Source: Candidatus Aminicenantota bacterium (GTDB taxonomy: Bacteria; Acidobacteriota; Aminicenantia; Aminicenantales; Saccharicenantaceae). Taken from it: a stretch of DNA of 16,806 bases. Below the pieces are notes generated by a model that made no database searches, was not told where the DNA came from, and saw only the letters and a program-made list of their open reading frames with translations. Made by a program: the position numbers and the translations under genes. This document shows positions 1 to 7,737 of this stretch, piece by piece; position 1 is the stretch's first letter; every line of letters starts with the position of its first letter. Location: NCBI GenBank assembly GCA_026393955.1, contig JAPKZE010000395.1, forward strand, positions 1-16,806, in the 5' to 3' direction.

Positions 1-185
1 CTCGGTCAGCTGCGTCGCGGACAGGCCGGCCGCATAGAGCCCGCCGACGAGCGCCCCCATGGACGTGCCGGCGACGACGTCCGGGACGAGCCCGTGCTTC
101 TCGAGGACCCGGATGACGCCCACGTGGGCCAGCCCGCGGGCGCCGCCGCCCATGAGGACCAGGGCCCATCTCTTGGAGGAGGTCA
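1..185 (-). CDS. Patatin-like phospholipase (RssA/NTE type), N-terminal part only
   Basis: The first 61 residues of a protein that leaves the window at its left edge. Patatin-family enzymes are serine acyl hydrolases of lipids with a Ser-Asp dyad. The sequence shows the glycine-rich oxyanion-hole motif GGGARG at residues 13-18 and the nucleophile elbow GTSMG at 40-44, with Ser42 as the expected nucleophile. The stretch GLAHVGVIRVLE between them is typical of the RssA group of bacterial patatins. There is no signal peptide in the short N-terminus, so a cytoplasmic or membrane-associated enzyme is expected. The catalytic Asp (DG[AG] motif) lies outside the window, so activity cannot be judged. 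The start ATG (183-185) directly precedes the conserved motif; no strong Shine-Dalgarno is visible. The gene diverges from the PilZ gene. Confidence 0.9.
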
Positions 186-249
186 TGGAATGCGCCCCAA
201 GGATAACACCGCACCGGAGGCCCGTCAACGGAGGTTCCCGGGGGTGGGA

Positions 250-273
250 AATCACCGCCCGAATCACCTCCCG
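250..273. repeat. Tandem pair of 12-bp repeats in a divergent intergenic region
   Basis: The 164-bp gap between the divergent patatin and PilZ genes holds two adjacent 12-bp units, AATCACCGCCCG and AATCACCTCCCG, differing at one base. A GC-only 6-bp inverted repeat with a 4-nt loop follows at 272-287. It has no T tract, so it does not look like an intrinsic terminator. A direct repeat with a period of about one helical turn could be a regulator site, but no regulator is known and no clear -35/-10 pair was found in this gap. Confidence 0.45.
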
Positions 274-349
274 GGGGGATTCCCCCGCGTCTGGCCCAGC
301 CGGAGAATGGGGAGCGAAGAGCGAACAACGCACGTCCCAGGAGCCGGAC

Positions 350-712
350 ATGTACGAGAGACGCAAGAGACACCGGTTCATCGAACGGAACGACGTCCTC
401 ATCCGGACCGCCGTCGACCGGTACCAGGGCGCGGGCATCGCCGCCCATACCTTCGACCTGTCCACCGGCGGGGCGAGGATCGTCACGTCGAAGAGCTACA
501 CCGTCGGAACGGCCATTCGGATCCGTCTCTGCCTCAACGGGACGGACCAGCCGGTCAACCTCGACGGGGTCGTCCGGTGGCTCAAAGAAGGGGCCGGCGA
601 GGGCCTCTACGAGATCGGCGTGGAGTTCGAGCGCCTGACGTCCCAGGCCGTTCTGACGCTGATCCGGCATCTCTACGGCCGGCACGAGGGCATTCCCTCG
701 ACCGTCGCCTAG
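350..712 (+). CDS. Single-domain PilZ c-di-GMP receptor protein
   Basis: A 120-residue protein consisting of one PilZ domain. PilZ domains bind cyclic di-GMP through an N-terminal RxxxR and a following [D/N]xSxxG motif. Here these are Arg5-x-x-x-Arg9 within ERRKRHRF and Asp36-x-Ser38-x-x-Gly41 within DLSTGGARI, so both binding elements are intact. The C-terminal half (VRWL...YEIGVEFERL) matches the rest of the PilZ barrel. No signal peptide, membrane segment or output domain is seen, so it probably acts by binding a partner protein. The start is set by an AGGAG 7 nt upstream of ATG350 and by the RxxxR motif lying right behind it; upstream in-frame codons show no PilZ similarity. The gene ends directly against the convergent beta-lactamase-family gene. 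An HD-GYP gene that could lower c-di-GMP lies nearby. Confidence 0.9.
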   Translation: MYERRKRHRFIERNDVLIRTAVDRYQGAGIAAHTFDLSTGGARIVTSKSYTVGTAIRIRLCLNGTDQPVNLDGVVRWLKEGAGEGLYEIGVEFERLTSQAVLTLIRHLYGRHEGIPSTVA

Positions 713-1834
713 CTAGTTCCCACCCTTTAAGAAGAACCCGGCCACCTTGAGGGCCATGTCCGCGGCCTCGGCGTCGGACCGGTTGGCCAGGACGATGACC
801 GTGAGGCCGTCGGCCGTGAAGCGTTGGATGGCCGTCCGGAATCCCACCGTCTCCCCGTAATGCCACATCCGGGGATGCCCCTCCCAGCCGTTGAGGAACC
901 AGCCGAATCCGTAGTCGGCCGGCTCGCCGCCGGGTCCGCTCGGACCCTTGCCCGGCACGCGCACCGGGGTCAGGGCCGGCTTCATGTCCGCTTCGCCGAG
1001 CAGACGGTGGCTGCGGAGCGCTTCGTCCCACAGCGAGAGATCGTAGAGCGAGGAATAGACTCCGCCGTCCCCGAGGGTCGCCGAGGTCGGGCTCTGGTCG
1101 GTGAAGCGCCAGCGGCCGCCCTCCTTCGTGTAGCCGAACGCGCGGTCGGGGACGGCCGTCCGGCCGCGGACGAAGGCCACGGTGTTGGACATCCTCAGAG
1201 GTTCGAAGATCCGTTCGCGCAGGAACGTGGGAAAGGACCGGCCCGAGACCTTGGCGACGATGAGGCCGAGCAGGACGTAGCCGGAGTTGCTGTAGCGCCA
1301 GAGCGCCCCCGGCTTGAACCACCCCGCCGGCTGGCCTTTCAGGAGCTCGAGGACCCCGGCGTCGTCGATCTGGCTCTCTTCGACCGGCGCGGCCGGGTCG
1401 GGGGGCGGCATCAGGTCCTCGTAATCGGGCAGGCCCGAAGTGTGGTTGAGGAGGTGCCGCACGGTGATGCTGCGGCCGTATTCCGGGAAGTCCGGGAAGA
1501 GGCCGGTCAGGCTGTCCTCGTAGCGGAGCTTGTCGTCGCGAACCAGGAGCATCACGGCCATGGCGGTGAACTGTTTCGTGACCGAGGCCAAGCGGAACGA
1601 GGTCCGGCCGTCGATCGGCCGCATCCCCTGGAGCTCCGCGACGCCGCGCGTGCCGAGGTAGACGACCTTCCCGTCCCGCAGCACCAGGACGCCCGCGCCG
1701 GGCTCGCGTTCCGAGCCGAGGCCCGCGAGGATCGCGTCGGCGAGCTTGTGGGGCTTTTCGGCGGCCCCGGCCGGGCGGCCGGCGGAAGCGGACGGCAGGG
1801 CCAGGACGATGAGGAAGAGCGCAGCGATCTTCAT
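713..1834 (-). CDS. Secreted serine beta-lactamase-family hydrolase (class C / DD-peptidase fold)
   Basis: A 373-residue protein of the beta-lactamase/penicillin-binding-protein-like (AmpC/EstB, Pfam Beta-lactamase) superfamily. These act as DD-peptidases, esterases or peptidases, and rarely as true resistance enzymes. Residues 1-25 form a Sec signal peptide (MKIAALFLIVLALPSASA), so it is exported. The catalytic SxxK is Ser84-Val-Thr-Lys87, the YxN motif is Tyr181-Ser-Asn183, and HYG at 325-327 takes the place of the KTG box. HLLNHTSGLPDY at 127-138 is a family hallmark. All active-site elements are therefore present and the length is normal. The start was chosen at the signal peptide; an in-frame ATG 16 codons upstream would spoil it. 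The gene follows the HD-GYP gene on the same strand after 82 nt, so co-transcription is possible. The substrate cannot be deduced. Confidence 0.9.
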   Translation of the reverse strand: MKIAALFLIVLALPSASAGRPAGAAEKPHKLADAILAGLGSEREPGAGVLVLRDGKVVYLGTRGVAELQGMRPIDGRTSFRLASVTKQFTAMAVMLLVRDDKLRYEDSLTGLFPDFPEYGRSITVRHLLNHTSGLPDYEDLMPPPDPAAPVEESQIDDAGVLELLKGQPAGWFKPGALWRYSNSGYVLLGLIVAKVSGRSFPTFLRERIFEPLRMSNTVAFVRGRTAVPDRAFGYTKEGGRWRFTDQSPTSATLGDGGVYSSLYDLSLWDEALRSHRLLGEADMKPALTPVRVPGKGPSGPGGEPADYGFGWFLNGWEGHPRMWHYGETVGFRTAIQRFTADGLTVIVLANRSDAEAADMALKVAGFFLKGGN

Positions 1835-1916
1835 GGCGGGTCCCCCGGCGGAATTCCTCTCGAGGGCATCGTAGACCATGGGCTCGGGGAATTCAAGGGC
1901 CGGGCGGCGGCGGCGT

Positions 1917-4265
1917 TCAGTCGAACTTGAACTGCTTGTCTCGGAACAGGCGCAGGCAGGCGTCGACGACCTCGCGGTCGTAGAGGATGCCGCGCTTGAC
2001 TGTGATCTCTTCGAGGGCGGCCCCGACACCCAGGGCCGGGCGGTAGGGACGGTGGGAGGACATGGCCTCGACGACATCCGCGACGCACAGGATCCGGGCC
2101 TCGATGAGGATGTCCTTGCCGGCGAGGCCCTGGGGGTAGCCGGAGCCGTTGACGAGCTCGTGGTGTTCGTGGACGATCCTGGCGATGGGCCAGGGGAAGT
2201 CGATCTTGCTCAGGATGGTAAAGCCGGCCTGGGAGTGCATCTTGATCAGGGCGTACTCGAGGTCTGTCAGCTTGGTCGGCTTGCTCAGGATCTCGGCGGG
2301 CACGTAGAGCTTGCCGATGTCGTGGATGACCCCGGCGATCTCGATGGCCTCCACGCCTTCCTCGGGGAGGCCCATCTCGCAGGCGATGGCCCGGGCCAGG
2401 CGGGTGGTCCGCTCCTGGTGGCCGGCCGTGTAGGGGTCCCGCATCTCGATGGCCGACGACAGCGCGTCGATCGAAGCCTTCAGGGTCGACCGCAGCTTGG
2501 TCAGGCCTTCCCGGAGGTCCGTCTCGGCCCGCTTGCGCTCGGTGATGTTCCGGCAGAGATAGACGATGCTGTAGGGGTCCCCCTCCGCGTCGCGGAGGAT
2601 GGCGCCGTCGATCTCGAACGGGGTCCTGGCCCCGGACTTGAAGACCAGGTCGATCTCCTGGGGCCCGATCTTCTTGTCGAACATGCGCCGCGAGGCGAAG
2701 ACGGCCTTCTCCCGGTCCTCGGGAGCGACGAAATCGAAGACGTTCAGGCCGACCAGGCCCTCCGGACCGGCGTCCCCGTACATCCGGTTGGCGACTTCGT
2801 TGGCGAACAGGACGTTCCCGGACAGGTCCGTCCGGATGATGAGGTCCGGGATCGAGGCGACGAGCCGGCGGTAGATCTCCTCGCTGTCGCGCAGGGCCGT
2901 CTCCGTCCGGAAGCGCTCCGTGACGTCCTCGACGAGAGAGGCCACGCCGATGACCTTGCCCGACCCGGCCACGAGCGCGGTGTTGTACCACTCGCAGAAG
3001 ATGGCCCGGCCGTCCTTGGTGACGTTCTCATTGGTGCTCCGCTCGCCGCCCCGGTTGGCCATGAGGTCGGACCAGGTGCGGTCCACCTGGCCCTTGAACT
3101 TATCGGGGACGATGAACTCGGCGTGCCGCCCGACGGCCTCCGCCGCCGAGTAGCCGAAGATGCGCTCGGCGGCTTGGTTCCATTGGAGGATGCAGAAGCT
3201 GGTGTCCCACTCGATGACCGCCAGGGGCGTCTTCTGGATGTGGAGGGAGAGCCTCTGCTCGCTCCGGCGGAGGGCTTCTTCGGCCCCGACGCGCTCGATC
3301 GAGCGGGCGACTTGGGAGGAGACGAACTCGAGCATGCGCTGTTCGACCGGGCCGTAGGCGCTCGGATTGCCGTAGTGCTGCACGACCATGGCCCCCGTCG
3401 TCTTGCCGTCGACGATGAGCGGGACGCCGAGCCAGACCGTGGACGGGGCTCCGACGATCTCGACCTCGCCGCGGCTGCGCAGGATCCGGTCCATCGTCTC
3501 GTCGCAGAGGAGGGACCGTCCCGTCCGGATGACGTACTCCGTCAGCCCCTTGCCGGGCTTGACCGGCGGCGGGGGAGGATCGATCTCGTCGACGAAATAG
3601 GGGAAGCGGATGAGGTCCTTCTCCTTGTCGTAGAGGGCGATGTAGAAGTTCGAGGCCGGCATGACGGTGCCGATGATGCTGTGGACCGACCGGAACAGGC
3701 CGTCCAGCCCGGACGACAGGTCGGCGGCCTGGGCGATCTTGTAGACGGCGTTCTGGAGCAGCTCGCCCTGCTTCCGGTGGTGGATATCCTGCATCATCCC
3801 GATCATGCGCCGGAGGTCCTTGTCGTCCTCGATGAGGAAGAAGCCGCGGTCGTGGAGCCAGCGGTAGCTCCCGTTCTTGTGCCGGAACCGGTAGTCGACG
3901 TCGTAGGTCTGGCGGTCCCGTTCCGCGGCCTCGAGGAGCCGGACGGCCTCCTCCCTGTCGTCGGGATGGATGCGCGCCGTCCACTCGTCGATGCCGCCCA
4001 TCTCGTGGGGCTCGTAGCCGAGGACCTCTTCGACGCGGCCGCTCCACTTGATCTCGCCCGTCGGCAGGTCGTAATCGTAGACGACCTGGCCCGAGGCGGC
4101 GATGATGAGCTCGTACTTCTTGCGCTCGTTGATATAGGGCGCTTTGTAGGTCCGGGCCTCGGCCTTGACGATCGGAACGGCCGGCTCGATCGCGCCGTCC
4201 CAGGCCTCGGCGGAGGGGGGGGCCGCATTAGCCAGGATCGTATAGTTCTTGCCGAAGATCCGCAT
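1917..4265 (-). CDS. PAS-GAF-PAS-PAS-HD-GYP sensor, putative c-di-GMP phosphodiesterase
   Basis: A 782-residue sensory protein. Domains in order: PAS with PAC (about 50-165), GAF (about 170-325), PAS (about 335-455), PAS with PAC (about 460-580), and HD-GYP (about 590-782). HD-GYP domains hydrolyse c-di-GMP with a di- or trinuclear metal centre. Expected metal ligands are visible: His616 (AGHQERT), His648-Asp649 in HDIGK, His677 (MHSQAG), His701-His702 in HEHHE, and Asp730 in VADVVEA. The signature reads HHELVNGSGYP at 701-711, with GYP intact but Asn706 where the family usually has Asp (HHExxDGxGYP). No receiver domain, signal peptide or membrane segment is seen, so it is probably a soluble sensor of redox, gas or small-molecule cues. 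GAGG about 7 nt upstream supports ATG4265. It sits downstream of the DUF5916 gene on the same strand after 107 nt. Confidence 0.92.
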   Translation of the reverse strand: MRIFGKNYTILANAAPPSAEAWDGAIEPAVPIVKAEARTYKAPYINERKKYELIIAASGQVVYDYDLPTGEIKWSGRVEEVLGYEPHEMGGIDEWTARIHPDDREEAVRLLEAAERDRQTYDVDYRFRHKNGSYRWLHDRGFFLIEDDKDLRRMIGMMQDIHHRKQGELLQNAVYKIAQAADLSSGLDGLFRSVHSIIGTVMPASNFYIALYDKEKDLIRFPYFVDEIDPPPPPVKPGKGLTEYVIRTGRSLLCDETMDRILRSRGEVEIVGAPSTVWLGVPLIVDGKTTGAMVVQHYGNPSAYGPVEQRMLEFVSSQVARSIERVGAEEALRRSEQRLSLHIQKTPLAVIEWDTSFCILQWNQAAERIFGYSAAEAVGRHAEFIVPDKFKGQVDRTWSDLMANRGGERSTNENVTKDGRAIFCEWYNTALVAGSGKVIGVASLVEDVTERFRTETALRDSEEIYRRLVASIPDLIIRTDLSGNVLFANEVANRMYGDAGPEGLVGLNVFDFVAPEDREKAVFASRRMFDKKIGPQEIDLVFKSGARTPFEIDGAILRDAEGDPYSIVYLCRNITERKRAETDLREGLTKLRSTLKASIDALSSAIEMRDPYTAGHQERTTRLARAIACEMGLPEEGVEAIEIAGVIHDIGKLYVPAEILSKPTKLTDLEYALIKMHSQAGFTILSKIDFPWPIARIVHEHHELVNGSGYPQGLAGKDILIEARILCVADVVEAMSSHRPYRPALGVGAALEEITVKRGILYDREVVDACLRLFRDKQFKFD

Positions 4266-4372
4266 TTAATCCTCGGCGGGAGTTTCGCTCAGGGGGCTCC
4301 CCCCGTCCATCCCCTCAGGGTGCTATTCGGGGGGGGATATTCGGGGCCTCCGCCTCACCGCCAGGGAGGGGG

Positions 4373-6535
4373 TCAGATACGGAGCAGATAGGAGACCTTC
4401 AGGGTGGCGGAATATCCGCTCAGCCGGCCCAGAAGATCGTTCCGCTCGTTCTTCTTGAGCGCCAGCTGGATGATGTTCCCGGCCCCGAAATAGTAGCCGA
4501 CGAGGAAATCGAGGCTGTACTGCTTTTCGATGGTCTCGCCGAACAGGCGCGCGTTGAGGAACAGTCTCCGGGTCAGCTGGTAGTGGAGCGCGGTCTGGTA
4601 GGTGAGGCCGTCGAAGAGGGCGCCCTCTGTGCCGTCGACCGTTTGGCGGATCCAGCCGCCCTCGAGGGACCATTCCAGGAAGGACTTCGGCCGCAGGACG
4701 ATCTGGCCCTCGACGTTCAGCTCGGATCCCGGGGCGACGGTGGACCACTCCTCATGATCGACATAGATGCCGCGCTTCTCCCAGCCGCCTTCGACGCCGA
4801 TCTCCTTGAGGAAGCCGCCGCGCTCCCAGCTGATGTCGACGTCCGTGCCGTAGGTCTGGATGTCATCGGGCGTCCAGACGAGCTCGCCCTCGGGATCGAG
4901 GACCTGGTACTTGCTCCGGCCGAGGCTGAAACCGATATGGCCGTCCATCCGGTTGAACAGCTCGGCCATGGCGAACAATTCCAGCCCCTGGCCCGTATCG
5001 TTGCCGTGGGTATCCTGCCGGGCCAAGCCGCCGAGGTCGAAGCTCAAGCGCTTGAATACGCCCTTGTTGTATCGCCAGGCGTAGCCGGCCATGAGGTCGA
5101 ACGATTGGACGTCGATCTGGTCGACGTAACCGGACTCGATGTTGACGTTCTCCTCGATCCTCTGGAATCCCGACATGATCTGCAGGCCCGCGTCCGGCTC
5201 GCGCTGGAAGTTGAGCTGGTAGATGCCGTTATGGCCGCCTTCGGCGTTCTCGTTGAACGTGTAGGCGCCCATGCCCCGGATATAGTAGAAATCACTGAAG
5301 TTGAAGTTGAAATCGACGGCGGCGTTCTGGTTCCGGACGTCCCCGTCGCGGAGGCCGGCGTAATAGAAGCCGATTTGGGAGTTCTTGAGAATGTCCTTCT
5401 GGACGCGGAAGACGCCGAAAGACGAGTCGCGGGGGTCCTCGCCGGGCTCGACGCCCACCTTGTTGACGGCGCCGAGGACGCCGAAGCCCCAGCCGCCGGT
5501 CTTTCCGGTGACCTTGGCCGCGAACCTCGGATTGCGGATGCGCCGGGAGTAGAACAGGCTGACCCCTCCGCCGTGGTAATCTTCTTCGCCCGTCGACAGG
5601 TTGAAATAGCGGGCCCCCTCGGTGAAGAACGGCCGGTTCTCCCGGAAGTAGTTCTCATAGGGGGAAAGCTGGAAAATGAAGGGATCCGACTCGACCTCGC
5701 TGAAATCCGGGCTGGCCGTGACGTCGAGATAGAGGTTGGGCTGGATGCCCCACTTAGCGTCGAGGCCGCCGGCGGCCTTGCTGTCCTTGTTCGTGGCGCC
5801 CGTCTCGTCCTCCCACTGCGAGGCCCTCACGCCGGCGTAGGGGAAGAACTCGAGGTTGTAGCCCGGACGGAGCCCGGAGAGGCCGCGGAGCTCGCCGCTC
5901 TGCTGGAGCTCGGGCAGGTCGCGGCTGACGTTCGTCCAGAAATCCGTCTCGTTGAGGCGGTGGATGTAGCGCTCGAAGTTGATGCCCCAGACCTCGAGCT
6001 TGTTGGCCGAGAAGCGGAGCGACTTGAAGGGGATGGCCATCTCGACGCTCCAGCCGTCCGGGCGAATGACCGCCTCGGACTTCCAGATCGTCTCGACGGA
6101 GTTCTTCTGGACGCCCCGCGGATTGACCGTGAAGGTGATGCTCGTCCGCTTGTCGTTGTAGGCGTCGATGATCAGCTTGATCGAGTCGTTGTTCTCGAAC
6201 TCGTTGCGCGGGGTCAGCTCGGCCCAGATCTTGCCGGGCTGGGCGTCCTTCATCAGGAAGGCGAAATAGAGATTGTCCTTGTCGTAGGCGGCCCAGACGA
6301 GGGTCTCTTCGGAGGCCGGCCCGCCGTTGATGGGATCGTGCTGGTAGAAGCCGGAGACCGGCTCGACGGCCTGCCAGCAGGCGTCGTCGATGAGGCCGTC
6401 GATCTTGGGCGGTGTGGCGAGGGGATTCACGCCGAGGCGCTTGACCGGCCCCTGCGCGGCGAGCGACAGGACGAGGAGGGGAATGAGGGCGGCGGCGGTC
6501 CGCCACGGGGAGGGACGGTGTCGGCGATTCGGCAT
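4373..6535 (-). CDS. DUF5916 outer-membrane beta-barrel protein with N-terminal CBM9-like domain
   Basis: A 720-residue exported protein. After a Sec signal peptide (residues 1-27) comes a carbohydrate-binding-module-family-9-like domain (about 42-190; PKIDGLIDDACW at the front, then WSVEMAIPFKSLRF). The long C-terminal DUF5916 region follows (about 225-720). It contains the family signatures DVTASPDFSEVESDP (271-285) and YENYFRENRPFFTEG (293-307), then alternating aromatic/polar strands that read as an outer-membrane barrel. The molecular role of the family is not established; surface binding or uptake of carbohydrate is a reasonable inference. The start at 6535 is preferred because a GGAG lies 8-9 nt before it. 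An in-frame ATG at 6556 has no Shine-Dalgarno and would put extra residues before the signal peptide. The gene lies downstream of the cytochrome operon on the same strand after 154 nt with no clear terminator between. Confidence 0.88.
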   Translation of the reverse strand: MPNRRHRPSPWRTAAALIPLLVLSLAAQGPVKRLGVNPLATPPKIDGLIDDACWQAVEPVSGFYQHDPINGGPASEETLVWAAYDKDNLYFAFLMKDAQPGKIWAELTPRNEFENNDSIKLIIDAYNDKRTSITFTVNPRGVQKNSVETIWKSEAVIRPDGWSVEMAIPFKSLRFSANKLEVWGINFERYIHRLNETDFWTNVSRDLPELQQSGELRGLSGLRPGYNLEFFPYAGVRASQWEDETGATNKDSKAAGGLDAKWGIQPNLYLDVTASPDFSEVESDPFIFQLSPYENYFRENRPFFTEGARYFNLSTGEEDYHGGGVSLFYSRRIRNPRFAAKVTGKTGGWGFGVLGAVNKVGVEPGEDPRDSSFGVFRVQKDILKNSQIGFYYAGLRDGDVRNQNAAVDFNFNFSDFYYIRGMGAYTFNENAEGGHNGIYQLNFQREPDAGLQIMSGFQRIEENVNIESGYVDQIDVQSFDLMAGYAWRYNKGVFKRLSFDLGGLARQDTHGNDTGQGLELFAMAELFNRMDGHIGFSLGRSKYQVLDPEGELVWTPDDIQTYGTDVDISWERGGFLKEIGVEGGWEKRGIYVDHEEWSTVAPGSELNVEGQIVLRPKSFLEWSLEGGWIRQTVDGTEGALFDGLTYQTALHYQLTRRLFLNARLFGETIEKQYSLDFLVGYYFGAGNIIQLALKKNERNDLLGRLSGYSATLKVSYLLRI

Positions 6536-6541
6536 CCGGGA

Positions 6542-6547
6542 CTCTCC
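6542..6547 (-). promoter_or_regulatory. Ribosome binding site deciding the DUF5916 start
   Basis: GGAGAG on the minus strand, ending 6 nt before the ATG at 6533-6535. It selects the second in-frame ATG over the one at 6554-6556, which has no purine-rich tract in front of it. Confidence 0.6.
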
Positions 6548-6689
6548 AGTAGGCATAGATTGAACATAGACGCCTGTTTAGACGTCACGAACAGGGGTTT
6601 CTTCCCCGGGACAGCCCGTCGGGTGACGCCGCTTGAAAGGACCGTGCCTGAAGCGGGACGATCCCTCTCGGGCCTGTCGTGAGGGGAGA

Positions 6690-7730
6690 TCACCACAGAG
6701 AGGACGGGCGTGTCGCCGGCGCGGCCTGCCCGTTCGGGTGGCAGGCGTAGCAGGCCTGCGAATTGTACGCGTATCCCGTGACGTCCTTGTGCTTGGAGTT
6801 CGTGCTCGACTGTTCGTGACAGCCGAGGCAATTGAAGACGCGGTAGTCGCTCGTCGTGTGGCACTCGGAGCAGGCGACGCCGGAGTGACGGCCGGACGTG
6901 ATCGGGAAGGGGTGGTCGAAGTCGGCGCCCGACCATCCGCTCGCGGACGTGCCGTGGCATTGCTCGCAGTCGAGCGGGAAGCCCGAGGCCTTATGATCAG
7001 GATCGCTCGTCCCGTTGTAGTCGTCGAGATGGCAGGACACGCACTCCGTCGAGGTGCCCTCGTAGACGCCGTTCTTGTGGCACTCCGCGCACGAGGCCGA
7101 GGCGTGATGTCCTTGGAGCGTGAAGCCCGTGTGGTTGTAGGACGCGTTCTCCCAGGCCCGCTGATCATGGCAGGACGGGCAGCTCGTCGGGAAGCCGGCC
7201 TGGAGGTGGTTCGGGTCATCCGCCCCCCGGTAATCGGATTCGTGGCAGGCGTAGCAGTCCGTCGGCCGGGGTGTGAAGCCGCCGGTGCCGTGGCAGGCCT
7301 CGCAGTCGAGCGTCCGATGGACGCCTTCGAGCTTGTAGCCGACGTTCGTCTCGTGGCTCCAGAGAGCGGGGTCGACCTTTTTCCAGGACTGGGGCGTGTG
7401 GCAGTCGGAGCAGCGCGTCCCCAGGCGCAGCGAGTAGCGGTCGTCCTGTCGGCGCTGCCAGTGACAAACCTCGCAGTCGGTCGGCGTGCCTTCGAAGACC
7501 AGGTTGAGATGGCATTCCCGGCAGGACAGCGTCCGGTGCTTCCCGGTGAGCGGGAAGTTGCTCCGATCGTGGGACTCGATCGTCCAGTCCTGTCCGGCGC
7601 GGGGGGGCGTGGGAGGGGCCGCCTTTTCCTGTCCCGTGCTCGACTGAACGGCGAGGATGAGGAGGAGGGGGATGATGAAAGCCCCGGCCAGGGCGATGGC
7701 CGGCGTGGTCTTCGATCGGGGGATGGTCAT
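6690..7730 (-). CDS. Dodecahaem c-type cytochrome built of four three-haem modules
   Basis: A 346-residue exported cytochrome with twelve CxxCH haem-attachment sites. Their first cysteines are at 70, 86, 107, 143, 159, 184, 214, 230, 255, 287, 301 and 327. The sites form four tandem three-haem modules of about 72 residues, each beginning G[KVHR]H....C..CH. Residues 11-28 are a hydrophobic signal sequence or signal anchor; there is no lipobox cysteine, so this is not an obvious lipoprotein. Many extra histidines (for example in NHLQAGFP, NHTGF, DHKASGFP, FDHPFP) can serve as distal axial ligands, implying bis-His haems suited to long-range electron transfer. It is the last gene of the 6-haem / barrel / 12-haem operon. 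Its ATG is 7 nt after the barrel stop with an AGGA before it, so translational coupling is likely. It may be the periplasmic or the surface-exposed partner of the barrel; the sequence does not say which. Confidence 0.92.
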   Translation of the reverse strand: MTIPRSKTTPAIALAGAFIIPLLLILAVQSSTGQEKAAPPTPPRAGQDWTIESHDRSNFPLTGKHRTLSCRECHLNLVFEGTPTDCEVCHWQRRQDDRYSLRLGTRCSDCHTPQSWKKVDPALWSHETNVGYKLEGVHRTLDCEACHGTGGFTPRPTDCYACHESDYRGADDPNHLQAGFPTSCPSCHDQRAWENASYNHTGFTLQGHHASASCAECHKNGVYEGTSTECVSCHLDDYNGTSDPDHKASGFPLDCEQCHGTSASGWSGADFDHPFPITSGRHSGVACSECHTTSDYRVFNCLGCHEQSSTNSKHKDVTGYAYNSQACYACHPNGQAAPATRPSSLW

Positions 7731-7737
7731 GGCGTCC

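Noticed and set aside
713..1834. The beta-lactamase-family gene as an antibiotic-resistance determinant.
   Set aside because: The SxxK/YxN/HxG pattern is shared by a broad family of peptidases and esterases. Nothing in the sequence or context points to resistance.
4366..4378. GGGGGTCAGATAC at the end of the DUF5916 gene as a third, degenerate copy of the palindromic repeat.
   Set aside because: Only GGGGTCA matches, with no second arm nearby. A match of seven bases is expected by chance in DNA this rich in G.
1878..4391. An 837-codon plus-strand open frame antisense to the PAS/HD-GYP gene.
   Set aside because: It is a shadow of the real minus-strand gene, with a biased Asp/Leu/Val/Gly-rich composition and no recognisable motif.
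4583..6682. A 699-codon plus-strand open frame antisense to the DUF5916 gene.
   Set aside because: Antisense shadow; the minus strand shows signal peptide and DUF5916 signatures, while this product is low-complexity.
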